The notes below the pieces were generated by a model. That model did not search any database and was not told the DNA's origin. It saw only the letters and a program-made list of their open reading frames with translations. Position numbers and translations under genes: made by a program. Positions 48,995 through 58,390 of a stretch of DNA of 64,000 bases are shown here, piece after piece. This stretch comes from Modicisalibacter sp049808615 (GTDB taxonomy: Bacteria > Pseudomonadota > Gammaproteobacteria > Pseudomonadales > Halomonadaceae). The DNA is taken from positions 1-64,000 of the forward strand of contig NZ_JBNCAN010000024.1 of the NCBI RefSeq assembly GCF_049808615.1. Reading direction: 5' to 3'. Each line of letters opens with the position of its first letter. The first letter of the stretch is position 1.

Positions 48995-50203
48995 ATGTTG
49001 AATCTCGACTTTCATCCCGCTGGCCGTCATTTTCTGCAGATCCCCGGTCCGTCACCGGTACCGGATCGTATCCTGCGGGCCATCAGTCTACCCACCATCG
49101 ACCATCGCGGACCGGAGTTCGGTGCCCTGGGGCGCGAGATACTTGGCAAGATCAAGCAGGTCTTCAAGACCCGAAACCCGGTCATCATCTACCCGGCCTC
49201 GGGCACCGGCGCCTGGGAGGCCGCGCTCATCAATACCCTGTCGCCCGGCGATCAGGTACTGATGTTCGAGACTGGTCACTTCGCCACGCTGTGGCAAAAG
49301 ATGGCGCAACGTCTGGGACTGGAACCAGAGTTTCTCGGCCTGCCCGGCTATGAAGGTTGGCGGCAGGGGGTGCAGGCCGACATGATCGAAACGCGACTCA
49401 AGGAAGACAGCGATCATCGGATCAAGGCGGTCTGCGTGGTACACAACGAGACGTCCACCGGGGTGACCAGCGACATCGCCGCAGTGCGTCGCGCCATCGA
49501 CGCAGCGGGGCATCCGGCCTTGTTGCTGGTCGATACCATTTCCGGGCTGGCGAGTGCGGATTATCGTCACGATGAGTGGGGCGTGGATGTGACCATTTCG
49601 GGCTCTCAGAAGGGGCTGATGCTGCCGCCGGGAATCAGCTTCAACGCCGTGTCCGACAAGGCGATCGCTGCCAGCAAGACGGCACGATTACCCAAGAGTT
49701 TCTGGGCTTGGGACGAGATTCTCGAAATCAACAAGAACGGCTATTGGCCTTATACGCCGAGCACTAATCTGCTCTATGGCCTCAACGAGTCCCTCGACAT
49801 GCTGTTGGAAGAGGGGCTGGAGCATGTGCTGGCTCGTCATCAGCGCTGGGCGGCGGGGGTGCGCACCGCCGTGGCGGCCTGGGGGCTCGAGATTCAGTGT
49901 CTGGATTCGTCGGTCTACTCGCCGGTATTGACCGGCGTGGTGATGCCCGAGGGGGTCGATGCCGACGCGGTGCGCAAGATCATCTACGAGCGCTTCGATT
50001 TGTCCTTGGGCGCGGGTCTCGGCAAGGCCAAGGGGCGCATGTTCCGCATCGGTCATCTCGGCGACTGCAACGATCTCACTCTGATCGCCACCTTGGGGGG
50101 CTGTGAAGCGGGCATGAAGTTGGCCGGCGTCGAACTCAAGGCCAGCGGTGTGACGGCGGCACTGGATTACTTTGCCCATCACACCCTTGAGGAGGCCAAG
50201 TGA
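48995..50203 (+). CDS. Class V aminotransferase, serine/alanine/aspartate-glyoxylate type
   Basis: A 402-residue PLP enzyme. The start HFLQIPGPSPVPDRILRAIS is typical of alanine- and serine-glyoxylate aminotransferases. YPASGTGAWEAALINTLSPG holds the phosphate-binding loop, VHNETSTGV and LLLVDTISGLAS the cofactor Asp, and VTISGSQKGLMLPPGISF the PLP-binding Lys. It probably aminates glyoxylate to glycine, using serine, alanine or aspartate. With the 2-hydroxyacid dehydrogenase next door it could handle glyoxylate made by the pathway. The amino donor is not clear from sequence. Confidence 0.88.
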   Translation: MLNLDFHPAGRHFLQIPGPSPVPDRILRAISLPTIDHRGPEFGALGREILGKIKQVFKTRNPVIIYPASGTGAWEAALINTLSPGDQVLMFETGHFATLWQKMAQRLGLEPEFLGLPGYEGWRQGVQADMIETRLKEDSDHRIKAVCVVHNETSTGVTSDIAAVRRAIDAAGHPALLLVDTISGLASADYRHDEWGVDVTISGSQKGLMLPPGISFNAVSDKAIAASKTARLPKSFWAWDEILEINKNGYWPYTPSTNLLYGLNESLDMLLEEGLEHVLARHQRWAAGVRTAVAAWGLEIQCLDSSVYSPVLTGVVMPEGVDADAVRKIIYERFDLSLGAGLGKAKGRMFRIGHLGDCNDLTLIATLGGCEAGMKLAGVELKASGVTAALDYFAHHTLEEAK

Positions 50204-50419
50204 TCAAAAACTTTCTTTCACAGCCTCGGTGGGCAGGATGGGCTTTTCCGTCGGCAAGCCTTCGCGAGGGCGCTGTGAACCCATCCCTGGGCGCTACTTT
50301 TGCCATCTGCCCGCCATGGATGGTGGAAATGCCGGAATTGCATGGAGCTCTTTCCGGCCATGGCAAAAGACCCTCGCTTCGCCTTGCCCCCGGCGCCCAT
50401 CTCGGCAGGAGGCTTGAAA
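50204..50419 (+). other. Intergenic stretch resembling a dispersed repeat
   Basis: 216 bases between two co-directed genes, with no conserved frame. It is GC-rich and has inverted pieces (CGCGAGGGCGC near 50264 and CCCTGGGCGC near 50286). Open frames here on either strand lack any family likeness. It ends with AGGAGG seven bases before the next ATG. It could be one copy of a genome-wide intergenic element; only a search of the whole genome would show that. Confidence 0.3.
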
Positions 50420-53400
50420 ATGAGCGCTGCTAGAGAGGGCGGCGATCTGGCGACCCGCCTGAAGCGTGAGATCGCGGGTGAGGTATTGTTCGATGACGCC
50501 TCCCGAGGACGCTATTCGACGGATGCGTCGATCTATCAGATTACGCCAGTGGGTGTGGTGATCCCGCGTGACCAGAGCGATCTTACTCTGACCCTGGATA
50601 TCGCCCGGGATGTCGGCGCGCCGATACTGGCTCGTGGGGCGGGTACCAGTCAGTGCGGTCAGACGGTGGGCGAGGCGCTGGTGATCGACACCTCGCGCTG
50701 GCTGAACCAGGTGGTGGCCTTCGACCCTGAGGCGCGCACTGTTGTCGTCGAGCCGGGTATCGTGCTCGACCATCTCAACGCCTGGCTCAAGCCTCATGGC
50801 CTCTGGTACCCGGTGGATGTCTCCACCAGCGCGCAGTGCACCCTCGGCGGCATGGCCGGCAACAACTCCTGCGGTTCGCGTTCGATTCGCTACGGCAATA
50901 TGGTGCACAACGTGCTGGGGGTGGATGCGGTGCTGGCCGATGGTAGTGAAGGCCATTTCGGTTTCGTCGACGAACTTCCCGAGATGGGGCGAGTCCGGGA
51001 GTTGGCCGATGCAGTACGTGCCATCGCCGAAGGCGTCGCACCGGAAATACGCGACCATTTCCCCAAGGTACTGCGCCGGGTCGGGGGCTATAACCTGGAT
51101 CTGTTCGACTGCCAGAATCCCAAACCCTATGATTCCCAGGGGCGTACAAACCTGGCCCATCTGCTGGTCGGTTCCGAAGGCACCCTGGGCGTGAGTCGGC
51201 GCATCACGCTCAGGCTTTCGCCTCTGCCCGAATACAAGGTGTTGGGGGTGGTGAATTTCCCGACCTTCTACCAGGCGATGGACTTCACCCAGCACATCGT
51301 CACCCTCGACCCGAGCGCAGTTGAACTGGTCGATCGCACCATGATCGAACTGTCGCTTGAAAATCCGGCCTTCCGACCGGTGATCGAGAAGGCGCTGATC
51401 GGCAAGCCTCAGGCCGTGCTGCTGGTGGAGTTTTCCGGAGAAGATCACGAGACCCAGTTGAAGTCATTGCACCGGCTCGGCGAACTCATGGCCGACCTGG
51501 GGCTGCCCGGCAGCGTAGTGGAGATGCCGGAGGCCTCAGCACAAAAAGCCCTGTGGAACGTGCGCAAGGCAGGGCTCAACATCATGATGAGCATGAAGGG
51601 GGACGGCAAGCCGGTCTCCTTCATCGAGGATTGCGCGGTGCCCCTGGAGCATCTTGCCGAGTACACCGACAAGCTGACCCAGGTCTTTCACAAACATGGC
51701 ACCGAGGGCACCTGGTACGCCCACGCCAGCGTGGGCACGCTGCACGTTCGGCCAATTCTCGACATGCGTCGGGGCGGCGCCGAGAAGATGCGTGAGATCG
51801 CCGAACAGGCCTCCGCGCTGGTACGCGCATACAAGGGCGCCTATTCCGGGGAACATGGCGACGGCCTATGTCGCGGTGAATGGGTGGCCTGGCAGTTCGG
51901 CGAGGTCGTCAACGAGGCCTTTCACGAAGTCAAGCGGCTGTTCGATCCCGAAAACCGCCTCAATCCGGGCAAGATCGTCGATACCCCGAAAATGGATGAT
52001 CATCGCTACTTCCGCTTTCCCAAGCACTACGAGTCGATCCCGGTTGTGCCGGTGTTCGACTGGTCGACCTGGAACGTCAAACGTGATCCGTTGACCGGCG
52101 AGCAGAGCGCCCCGGGCAGCGCCGGTGATCCTACCCACGGCTTGGCGATGGCCGTAGAGATGTGCAACAACAACGGCCACTGCCGCAAGTTCGATGCGGG
52201 GACCATGTGCCCGAGCTACCGGATTACCCAAAACGAGCAGCATCTGACGCGTGGACGCGCCAACACCCTGCGTCTGGTGCTGTCCGGCCAGTTGGGTGAG
52301 AAAGGCCTGGCCGGTGATGAGATCAAGGAGGCGCTGGACCTGTGCGTCTCTTGCAAGGGGTGCAAGCGAGAGTGTCCGACCGGTGTCGATATGGCCAAGT
52401 TCAAGATCGAGGCCCGAGCGGCCCGCGCCAAGACCAAGGGGTTGTCGCTTCGAGATCGCATGGTGGGCGAACTGCCGCGCTATGCGCCCTGGGCCAGCCG
52501 TTTCAGAGGCATGGTCAATACCCTGGAAGGCCGGCCTTGGCTATCGCGACGCATCAAGCACACATTGAAGCTGGCGCCGCAGCGCTCGTTACCGGTCTTT
52601 GAAGGTGATTTTCTGCGCGAGGCTCAGGATATCCAGTCGCTAGCGTCTCGCGAGGTGCTGCTGTTCGTTGATACCTTCAACAACTACATGGAAGTCGACA
52701 ATCCGCGTGCCGCCAAGCGGGTATTGGAAGCGGCCGGTTATCGAGTGCATCTCAACGTGCGAAAAGGCGAGCGGCCGCTGTGCTGCGGTCGCACCTATCT
52801 ATCCTCGGGGCAGTTTGAAAAGGCCAAAGCCGAGGCCCGCCGCACCCTGGATGCCTTGATGCCTTTCGTGGAACGCGGTGTGGCGATCGTCGGGCTCGAA
52901 CCCTCTTGCCTGTTGACGCTGCGGGACGAGTTCCTGCAATACGGTTTCGGCGAGGAGGCTCAAGCACTCGCAGAGTCCGCTTATCTATTCGAGGAGTTTC
53001 TGGTCAAGGCTCGGGAAGCGGATGAGTTGCCTCTCAAATTCAAGCCGTTAGAACACAGACGTGCGTTGCTGCATGGCCATTGTCATCAAAAGGCCTTCGA
53101 TGCGGTACGGCCCATCGAGCAGGTGCTGGCCTGGATTCCCGACCTCGAAGTCAAGACCATCGAATCCTCCTGCTGCGGCATGGCGGGCAGCTTCGGCTAT
53201 GAAGTCGAGCACTTTGATGCCTCGATGCAGATGGCCGAGCTGTCACTGCTGCCGGCAATCCGTGAAGCGGAGAATGACTCCGTGCTGGTCGCGGATGGCA
53301 CCAGCTGTCGACACCAGATTCAAGACGGCAGCGGCCGCCAGGCGATTCATATCGCCCAGCTGCTGGAACAAGCACTGGCTTTGTCGACCATCCTGCTCGA

Positions 53401-53443
53401 TTCCAAGGGAGAGTCTCATGGCCATGGCGATTTATCAGGATGA
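50420..53443 (+). CDS. YdiJ-like FAD/iron-sulfur 2-hydroxyacid dehydrogenase
   Basis: A 1,007-residue fusion of a GlcD-type flavin domain with a GlpC-type iron-sulfur part, the build of YdiJ (D-2-hydroxyglutarate dehydrogenase). The FAD-binding part has ARGAGTSQCGQTVGEALVID and GGMAGNNSCGSRSIRYGNMV. The FAD-oxidase C domain includes GTWYAHASVGTLHVRPILDM and GAYSGEHGDGLCRGEW. Fe-S ligands lie in MCNNNGHCRKF (about 580) and LCVSCKGCKRECPTGVDM (about 640). CCG-type motifs are LCCGRTYLSSGQF and SSCCGMAGSFG. It passes electrons from a D-2-hydroxyacid to the respiratory chain. ATG 50420 has AGGAGG upstream. Confidence 0.9.
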   Translation: MSAAREGGDLATRLKREIAGEVLFDDASRGRYSTDASIYQITPVGVVIPRDQSDLTLTLDIARDVGAPILARGAGTSQCGQTVGEALVIDTSRWLNQVVAFDPEARTVVVEPGIVLDHLNAWLKPHGLWYPVDVSTSAQCTLGGMAGNNSCGSRSIRYGNMVHNVLGVDAVLADGSEGHFGFVDELPEMGRVRELADAVRAIAEGVAPEIRDHFPKVLRRVGGYNLDLFDCQNPKPYDSQGRTNLAHLLVGSEGTLGVSRRITLRLSPLPEYKVLGVVNFPTFYQAMDFTQHIVTLDPSAVELVDRTMIELSLENPAFRPVIEKALIGKPQAVLLVEFSGEDHETQLKSLHRLGELMADLGLPGSVVEMPEASAQKALWNVRKAGLNIMMSMKGDGKPVSFIEDCAVPLEHLAEYTDKLTQVFHKHGTEGTWYAHASVGTLHVRPILDMRRGGAEKMREIAEQASALVRAYKGAYSGEHGDGLCRGEWVAWQFGEVVNEAFHEVKRLFDPENRLNPGKIVDTPKMDDHRYFRFPKHYESIPVVPVFDWSTWNVKRDPLTGEQSAPGSAGDPTHGLAMAVEMCNNNGHCRKFDAGTMCPSYRITQNEQHLTRGRANTLRLVLSGQLGEKGLAGDEIKEALDLCVSCKGCKRECPTGVDMAKFKIEARAARAKTKGLSLRDRMVGELPRYAPWASRFRGMVNTLEGRPWLSRRIKHTLKLAPQRSLPVFEGDFLREAQDIQSLASREVLLFVDTFNNYMEVDNPRAAKRVLEAAGYRVHLNVRKGERPLCCGRTYLSSGQFEKAKAEARRTLDALMPFVERGVAIVGLEPSCLLTLRDEFLQYGFGEEAQALAESAYLFEEFLVKAREADELPLKFKPLEHRRALLHGHCHQKAFDAVRPIEQVLAWIPDLEVKTIESSCCGMAGSFGYEVEHFDASMQMAELSLLPAIREAENDSVLVADGTSCRHQIQDGSGRQAIHIAQLLEQALALSTILLDSKGESHGHGDLSG

Positions 53444-53670
53444 AGATCAAATTCCGGATATTGACGTCAGCGTTAATGAGATCGAATTTCATATTAAAAG
53501 TAATATTTGCCTTTAACTAACGTTCCATATAAAGCTTTATCGTAATCGGTCGATGCAATAGATAGGACTGGAGAATGGAACTGGCACCACGCGCTCGATG
53601 ACAGACGGTTTGATGAGCTCGGCCTTGCCATGGATTCTGCCAGCAACACTTCCGACTGTGAACGCCGACC

Positions 53671-54075
53671 GTGAAACCGACTGCCACTTCAATACGCGAT
53701 TACGAGCGCGAAATATTCAAGGAAAATCGCTTTCTTGGACTACCCCACGGGATCGCCGCTACCGGGCCGACCATTCTGATCGCGCTTACCTGCCTGCGTC
53801 TGTCCCTGGACCATACCAATCTGTTGATGTGGGTACTGCCCGCCACCACCTACCTGCTCGCTTACTCCATTCTCGTTTCACACCTGCCCCGGCGTGATGA
53901 GCTCAGGGCGTTGGCGATACAGGCCCTCTACGATGATATGAGCCAAAAGGTGCGACAGCTCGAATTGTGCTTCGATGAGAGTGAGTGGCGAGAGGGGGAT
54001 GTAGAAAAGGAAGATGAGCGCTCAGGATTCAGCATGCCAGCCAATTTTCTACCCGCAGACCGTGAACTCGCTTGA
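53671..54075 (+). CDS. Small two-helix membrane protein of unknown function
   Basis: About 134 residues from a GTG start. The N-terminus is polar (KPTATSIRDYEREIFKENRF). Two close hydrophobic segments follow (GIAATGPTILIALTCLRLSL and LLMWVLPATTYLLAYSILVS). The acidic tail is probably cytoplasmic. The 3' end overlaps, on the other strand, a VapC remnant, so the last 15 residues may be fortuitous. The 227 bases upstream are AT-rich and hold no other gene. Not recognised. Confidence 0.5.
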   Translation: MKPTATSIRDYEREIFKENRFLGLPHGIAATGPTILIALTCLRLSLDHTNLLMWVLPATTYLLAYSILVSHLPRRDELRALAIQALYDDMSQKVRQLELCFDESEWREGDVEKEDERSGFSMPANFLPADRELA

Positions 54076-54190
54076 ATTCATTGGTGTTGGCCGTGACGAC
54101 CGTCAGATTCTTTGAAAGTGCCTGGGCCGTATTACAAGTAGGGGTCATCCAGATTAGCAAGGCCTGCATCGGCATCGGGAAAATCTTCAT
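54029..54190 (-). pseudogene. VapC-like PIN toxin, C-terminal remnant
   Basis: On the minus strand a frame reads AQALSKNLTVVTANTNEFKR, then VHGLRVENWLAC and stops. This is the end of VapC proteins, where L-V-T-x-N-x-x-E-F-x-R-V-x-G-L-x-V-E-N-W is almost invariant and holds the last metal-binding Asn/Asp position. Upstream the frame is scrambled (PMQALLIWMTPTCNT), and the first Asp-bearing strand is missing, as is any VapB. It is a decayed fragment. Confidence 0.6.
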
Positions 54191-54214
54191 CAATGGGTTT
54201 TAGGGCTAGTCGAT

Positions 54215-54985
54215 CTACTGCGCCTCCAGCCAGGCGGCGATCTGCGCCGCGGGTTTTTCCCAGCCCGGTTCCTTCAGTATCCAGTGTGCGTGCCCGGCGA
54301 ATTCCATATAAGTACTTCGCGGCTGGTATTTCTGCGCGACCTTGCGTACCACACTGGCTGGGGTGATGCGATCTTCAGCACCCGCCACGATGAGCATCGG
54401 GCAGGTTACGCGGCTAGCATCAACCTGCGCGCCTTTAAAGCCTAGCGGCCAGAGACCGATCTCGGCCATCACCCTGCCGGACTCCCAGCCGCAGCGGTTG
54501 TAGATGGCGCGGCGCTCGGCGTCGGGGAGCTTGTGCATCATTGCGTAGACGGCGCGCTCGTAGTCCAGCTGGTGAGCGTGTTTCCAGAATGCCCCACGGG
54601 TAAAGATGCCGAAGAAGCTTTTGAGCACAGAATAGCGCAGCGAGAGAATGCCGGCGGGGGCTGCCGGCGTGATGCAGACCGCCGCTTGTGCGCAATCGCG
54701 ACTGGCGAGAATCTGCGCGAGCAGCCCACCCATGGAATGCCCGAAGAGGATCGGTTTCTCAGGCAGCGCGCGGATCTCGATTTCAAGATCCGCCGCATAA
54801 TCGAGCAGGCCTGTGGCGCCGAGTTTGGCCAAGGGCATTTGATTTGCCGGCATATCGTGGTAGCGCAAATCCGGCGCCAGGCATTGATAGCCTTTGGCTT
54901 CAAAAAAGCGCCGGTAGTTGTCCCAATACCAGCCGCCACCCCACATGCCGTGGATCATGACGATCGTCTTGCGCGCGGCGCTCAT
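54215..54985 (-). CDS. Alpha/beta-hydrolase
   Basis: A 256-residue enzyme. KTIVMIHGMWGGGWYWDNYR forms the oxyanion strand (H-G-x-x-G-G). ILFGHSMGGLLAQILASRDC carries the nucleophile elbow G-H-S-M-G. Asp in MLIVAGAEDRITPASVV and His in FAGHAHWILKEPGWE complete the triad. It has no signal peptide, so it is cytoplasmic. It stands alone. The substrate cannot be told; an esterase or lipase-like activity is probable. Confidence 0.88.
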   Translation of the reverse strand: MSAARKTIVMIHGMWGGGWYWDNYRRFFEAKGYQCLAPDLRYHDMPANQMPLAKLGATGLLDYAADLEIEIRALPEKPILFGHSMGGLLAQILASRDCAQAAVCITPAAPAGILSLRYSVLKSFFGIFTRGAFWKHAHQLDYERAVYAMMHKLPDAERRAIYNRCGWESGRVMAEIGLWPLGFKGAQVDASRVTCPMLIVAGAEDRITPASVVRKVAQKYQPRSTYMEFAGHAHWILKEPGWEKPAAQIAAWLEAQ

Positions 54986-55066
54986 GTCTCATCACCTTGA
55001 CTCGAGCGCCGCATCTCAGGCTTTACCGGTCGGGAATATGACCATGTCGTCATGGCGATGGCGCCA

Positions 55067-56734
55067 TCAGTCCGCCTTGTCTGCTGCATATACCTGCTCA
55101 CCCGCAATCCAGGTCTCTGCGACCTGAGTCTGCCAGATGTTCCGCGGATCAGTGCGAATGATGTCGGTATCCACCAGAATGAAATCCGCCCATTGCCCCG
55201 GCATCAGCCCGCCCAGACTCTTTTCCTGATAGGCCGCATAGGCCGCATCCAGGGTAAAGGCGCGCAGCGCTTCCGTAGCGGTAAGTTTCTGGCCCGGCAG
55301 CCAACCGCCCTGGGGCTGATTGTCGCGGTCTTCTCGCGTGACGGCGGCGTGCAGGCCATAGAAGGGATCCGCCGGCTCGACGGGGAAGTCGGAACCCGCA
55401 GCGATTCGGCTACCGTTGTCGAGGAAGAAGCGCCAGGCGTAGGCACCGGCGAGCCGTTCCTGGCCCAGACGATCGCCCGCCATGTTCTTGTCGCTGGTGG
55501 CGTGGGTCGGCTGCATCGACGGAATGACCCCGAGCGCCGAGAAGCGTGGAATATCATTGACGTTCACGACCTGAGCATGCTCGATGCGGTGACGCAATTT
55601 CCGAGCGTCCGGGTCGTTTTTTAGATTTTCCTCGTAGATGTTCAAGGCGATGCGATTGGCGCGATCGCCGATCGCGTGCATATTGGCCTGAAAGCCGTTG
55701 CGACTGGACTTGTCGACCAGTGTCTGCAGAGATTCCCTGTCCTGCAGCATCAGGCCCTTTGAGTCAGGGCGATCACTATAGTGCTTGAGCAGGGCGGCCC
55801 CGCGACTGCCCAGTGCGCCATCGGCGTAAATCTTGACGCTGCGGATATCGAGCCAATCCTCGGGATCATCCTGGGGGCCCTTGTCGAGAAGGGCGTCGAA
55901 TTGTGGATCGCTCGAGGCGATCATCGGGTACAGGCGTACACCGAGTTGTCCGGCCTCGTCCCGCCCCCGATATAGGTCGAGTTCCCGTGCGCTGGCGCCC
56001 GCATCATGCACGCCGGTGATGCCGACTTCCTGAAGATGTTCAACGGCGGTATCGAAGGCCTGGGCCATTTCCTGTTGGCTGCGTTCGGGGATCTGATCGG
56101 TGATCAATTGCTGAGCATTGTCGATGAACACGCCGGTGGGATTACCGTCGTTGTCGCGCAGGATCTCGCCACCTTCCGGCGCTTGGGTGTCTTTATCGAT
56201 ACCCGCCAGTTCCATGGCCTTGCTGTTGACCCAGATGGCGTGCTTGTCGACCCGGCTCAACACGACAGGGCGCTCGGCAATCGTCGCATCCAGCGTCCTG
56301 GCGGTGGGAAATTCCTGCTCCTCCCACAGCACCTGGTTCCAGCCGCCGCCGCGAATCCACTCGAGATTGGAATTTTGTGAGGCAAATTCGGCCACTTTGT
56401 CCGCGCTCCTCTGGGCCGATTCGAGATCGCGCAGATCGACTTCCAGCAAGCTGTAACCCAGCGCCATGAAATGGCCGTGGGCATCGATCAGCCCTGGCAG
56501 AAGTGTCTTGCCTTCCGCGTCGAGGGTGCTCTCGGCTTGGGGATAGTCCGCGGCCAATTGTTCGCCGCCCCGGGCCACCACCTTGCCATCCTCGATAATC
56601 AGGGTAGAAAAGGTGACGAGCTGGCGATTGGCATCGAAACCATAGCCGTTGGCGTTGTCGACCACCGTGGTCTGCGCCTGGGCGGTAAGGGTAATGGTGG
56701 CGATGGAGAGAGATAGCAGGGTCTTTCTGAACAT
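55067..56734 (-). CDS. Exported amidohydrolase (YtcJ-like, amidohydrolase 3 family)
   Basis: A 555-residue metal-dependent hydrolase with a signal peptide (MFRKTLLSLSIATITLTAQA, cleaved after Ala). Metal ligands sit in LLPGLIDAHGHFMALGY (H-x-H), HAIGDRANRIALNIYEE, LRHRIEHAQVVNVNDI and IAAGSDFPVEPADPFYGLHA (late Asp). This fits the family of enzymes cleaving N-formyl or other amide bonds. AGGA lies ten bases before ATG 56734; the longer frame to 57247 runs into the opposite gene. It is divergent from gcdH across 282 bases, with no clear link in function. Confidence 0.85.
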   Translation of the reverse strand: MFRKTLLSLSIATITLTAQAQTTVVDNANGYGFDANRQLVTFSTLIIEDGKVVARGGEQLAADYPQAESTLDAEGKTLLPGLIDAHGHFMALGYSLLEVDLRDLESAQRSADKVAEFASQNSNLEWIRGGGWNQVLWEEQEFPTARTLDATIAERPVVLSRVDKHAIWVNSKAMELAGIDKDTQAPEGGEILRDNDGNPTGVFIDNAQQLITDQIPERSQQEMAQAFDTAVEHLQEVGITGVHDAGASARELDLYRGRDEAGQLGVRLYPMIASSDPQFDALLDKGPQDDPEDWLDIRSVKIYADGALGSRGAALLKHYSDRPDSKGLMLQDRESLQTLVDKSSRNGFQANMHAIGDRANRIALNIYEENLKNDPDARKLRHRIEHAQVVNVNDIPRFSALGVIPSMQPTHATSDKNMAGDRLGQERLAGAYAWRFFLDNGSRIAAGSDFPVEPADPFYGLHAAVTREDRDNQPQGGWLPGQKLTATEALRAFTLDAAYAAYQEKSLGGLMPGQWADFILVDTDIIRTDPRNIWQTQVAETWIAGEQVYAADKAD

Positions 56735-57016
56735 GGTATCCATTCCTTGTGGTTGTATTTGCAGCGGACGAACCAGCAGGGCTGCTACGCTATGCTTATG
56801 AACAGAGCGTGGCGGCAATGTGAGAATGCAAAAAATAGCATATGTCATGGCGTTGCCGATGGAAAATGAATGCCGGGTCGAATTCATGTCGGGAAGGCTG
56901 GGCGCAGACCCGGGAGTGGTGTAAATTGGAGTTGAATATTTCGAACACTCTTTGGCATGTCTCGCGCCCGAGACGCTGACCGGCGAGTAGAGCCAGAACA
57001 GAATGAGGAGAGAACG

Positions 57017-58195
57017 ATGAGCGGATTCCAATGGGATGATGCATTGCTGCTGTCGCAGCAACTGACCGATGACGAGCGCCAGATCCAGGATGCTGCCCAG
57101 GCCTATTGTCAGGAGCGGCTGCAACCACGGGTGCTCGAGGCCTTTCGTGAAGAGCGCTTCGATCGCGAGATTCTCAACGAGATGGGTGAAATGGGCCTGC
57201 TGGGCGCGACGGTGGCTGAAGAATACGGTGGCTCCGCCATCGGCCATGTCGCCTATGGCCTGATCGCACGAGAGGTCGAGCGGGTCGATTCCGGCTATCG
57301 CTCGGCGATGAGCGTGCAGTCATCCTTGGTGATGCACCCCATCGAGGCCTACGGCAGCGAAGAGCAGAAACAGCACTATCTGCCCAAGTTGGCTACCGGC
57401 GAATTAGTGGGCTGTTTCGGCCTCACCGAACCGGATTCCGGCTCTGATCCGGCCAGCATGCGTACCCGAGCACGCAAGGTCGACGGCGGTTACCGTCTGA
57501 CCGGCCAGAAGATGTGGATCACCAACAGCCCCATCGCTGACCTGGCCATCGTCTGGGCGAAATCCGACGCCCATGACGACAAGATCAAGGGGTTTATCGT
57601 CGATCGTGATGTCGAGGGCTTCAGCACCCCGACCATCCACGGCAAGATATCCCTGCGCGCCTCGATTACCGGCGAGATCGTGTTGGACGATGCCTTCGTC
57701 TCCGAGGATAAGTTGTTGCCCGAAGCCGCCGGCCTGGGTGGTCCTTTCGGTTGCCTCAACAAGGCGCGGTACGGCATTGCCTGGGGCGCCATGGGAGCTG
57801 CTGAATTCTGCTGGCATGCCGCGCGTCAATACACCCTGGATCGCAAGCAATTTGGTCGCCCTCTGGCCGCGACCCAGCTCGTTCAGCTCAAGCTGGCCAA
57901 CATGCAGACCGAGATCAGCCTGGGCCTACAAGCCTGTCTCCAGGTCGGTCGCCTATTGGACGCCAAGCAGGGCACCCCGGAGATGATTTCGCTGATCAAG
58001 CGCAACAATGCCGGCAAGGCGCTGGATATCGCGCGAGTAGCGCGGGACATGCACGGCGGCAACGGCATCTCCGAGGAATACGGCGTGATCCGGCACATGG
58101 TCAACCTGGAAACCGTGAACACCTATGAAGGCACCCATGATATTCATGCGTTGATTCTGGGTCGGGCGCAAACCGGCATTCAGGCGTTTTTCTAA
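57017..58195 (+). CDS. gcdH: Glutaryl-CoA dehydrogenase
   Basis: A 392-residue acyl-CoA dehydrogenase that oxidises and decarboxylates glutaryl-CoA to crotonyl-CoA, the end of lysine/tryptophan breakdown. GcdH-like marks are YCQERLQPRVLEAFREERFD, SGYRSAMSVQSSLVMHPIEA, VGCFGLTEPDSGSDPASMRT, KMWITNSPIADLAIVWAK and NLETVNTYEGTHDIHALILG, where the Glu after Tyr is the catalytic base. Length is right. ATG 57017 follows GAGGAG by six bases. The next CoA transferase gene fits as its partner. Confidence 0.93.
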   Translation: MSGFQWDDALLLSQQLTDDERQIQDAAQAYCQERLQPRVLEAFREERFDREILNEMGEMGLLGATVAEEYGGSAIGHVAYGLIAREVERVDSGYRSAMSVQSSLVMHPIEAYGSEEQKQHYLPKLATGELVGCFGLTEPDSGSDPASMRTRARKVDGGYRLTGQKMWITNSPIADLAIVWAKSDAHDDKIKGFIVDRDVEGFSTPTIHGKISLRASITGEIVLDDAFVSEDKLLPEAAGLGGPFGCLNKARYGIAWGAMGAAEFCWHAARQYTLDRKQFGRPLAATQLVQLKLANMQTEISLGLQACLQVGRLLDAKQGTPEMISLIKRNNAGKALDIARVARDMHGGNGISEEYGVIRHMVNLETVNTYEGTHDIHALILGRAQTGIQAFF

Positions 58196-58244
58196 GCCTC
58201 ATTGCAGATCAGTGTGATGCAGCAAATCTGTCGGAAAGGGTGGC

Positions 58245-58330
58245 GTAGGAGCGCAGATCCTCAGCGCGAAAGGCGCCGTCAGGCGTCAAGGACGAGACGG
58301 CGCCGTTCGCCCGATAAATCGGGCTCCTAC
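58245..58330. repeat. Structured intergenic repeat (GTAGGAGC ... GCTCCTAC)
   Basis: An 86-base element bounded by GTAGGAGC and its complement GCTCCTAC. Inside, GGCGCCGTC pairs with GACGGCGCC, and GCCCGATAAATCGGGC forms a separate small hairpin. The nested-palindrome plan with GTAGGAGC ends is that of dispersed intergenic repeats common in gammaproteobacterial genomes. It lies between gcdH and its CoA transferase partner and could act on their mRNA. Confidence 0.65.
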
Positions 58331-58390
58331 GTCCCGCAGCCCTTACGGCAACCTGTGACGAATATTTTCTAAGCATAAGGGCACGCAGTG

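Noticed and set aside
50204..50419. Longer YdiJ-like protein starting at 50300
   Set aside because: The extra 40 residues have no conservation pattern, and AGGAGG stands seven bases before ATG 50420.
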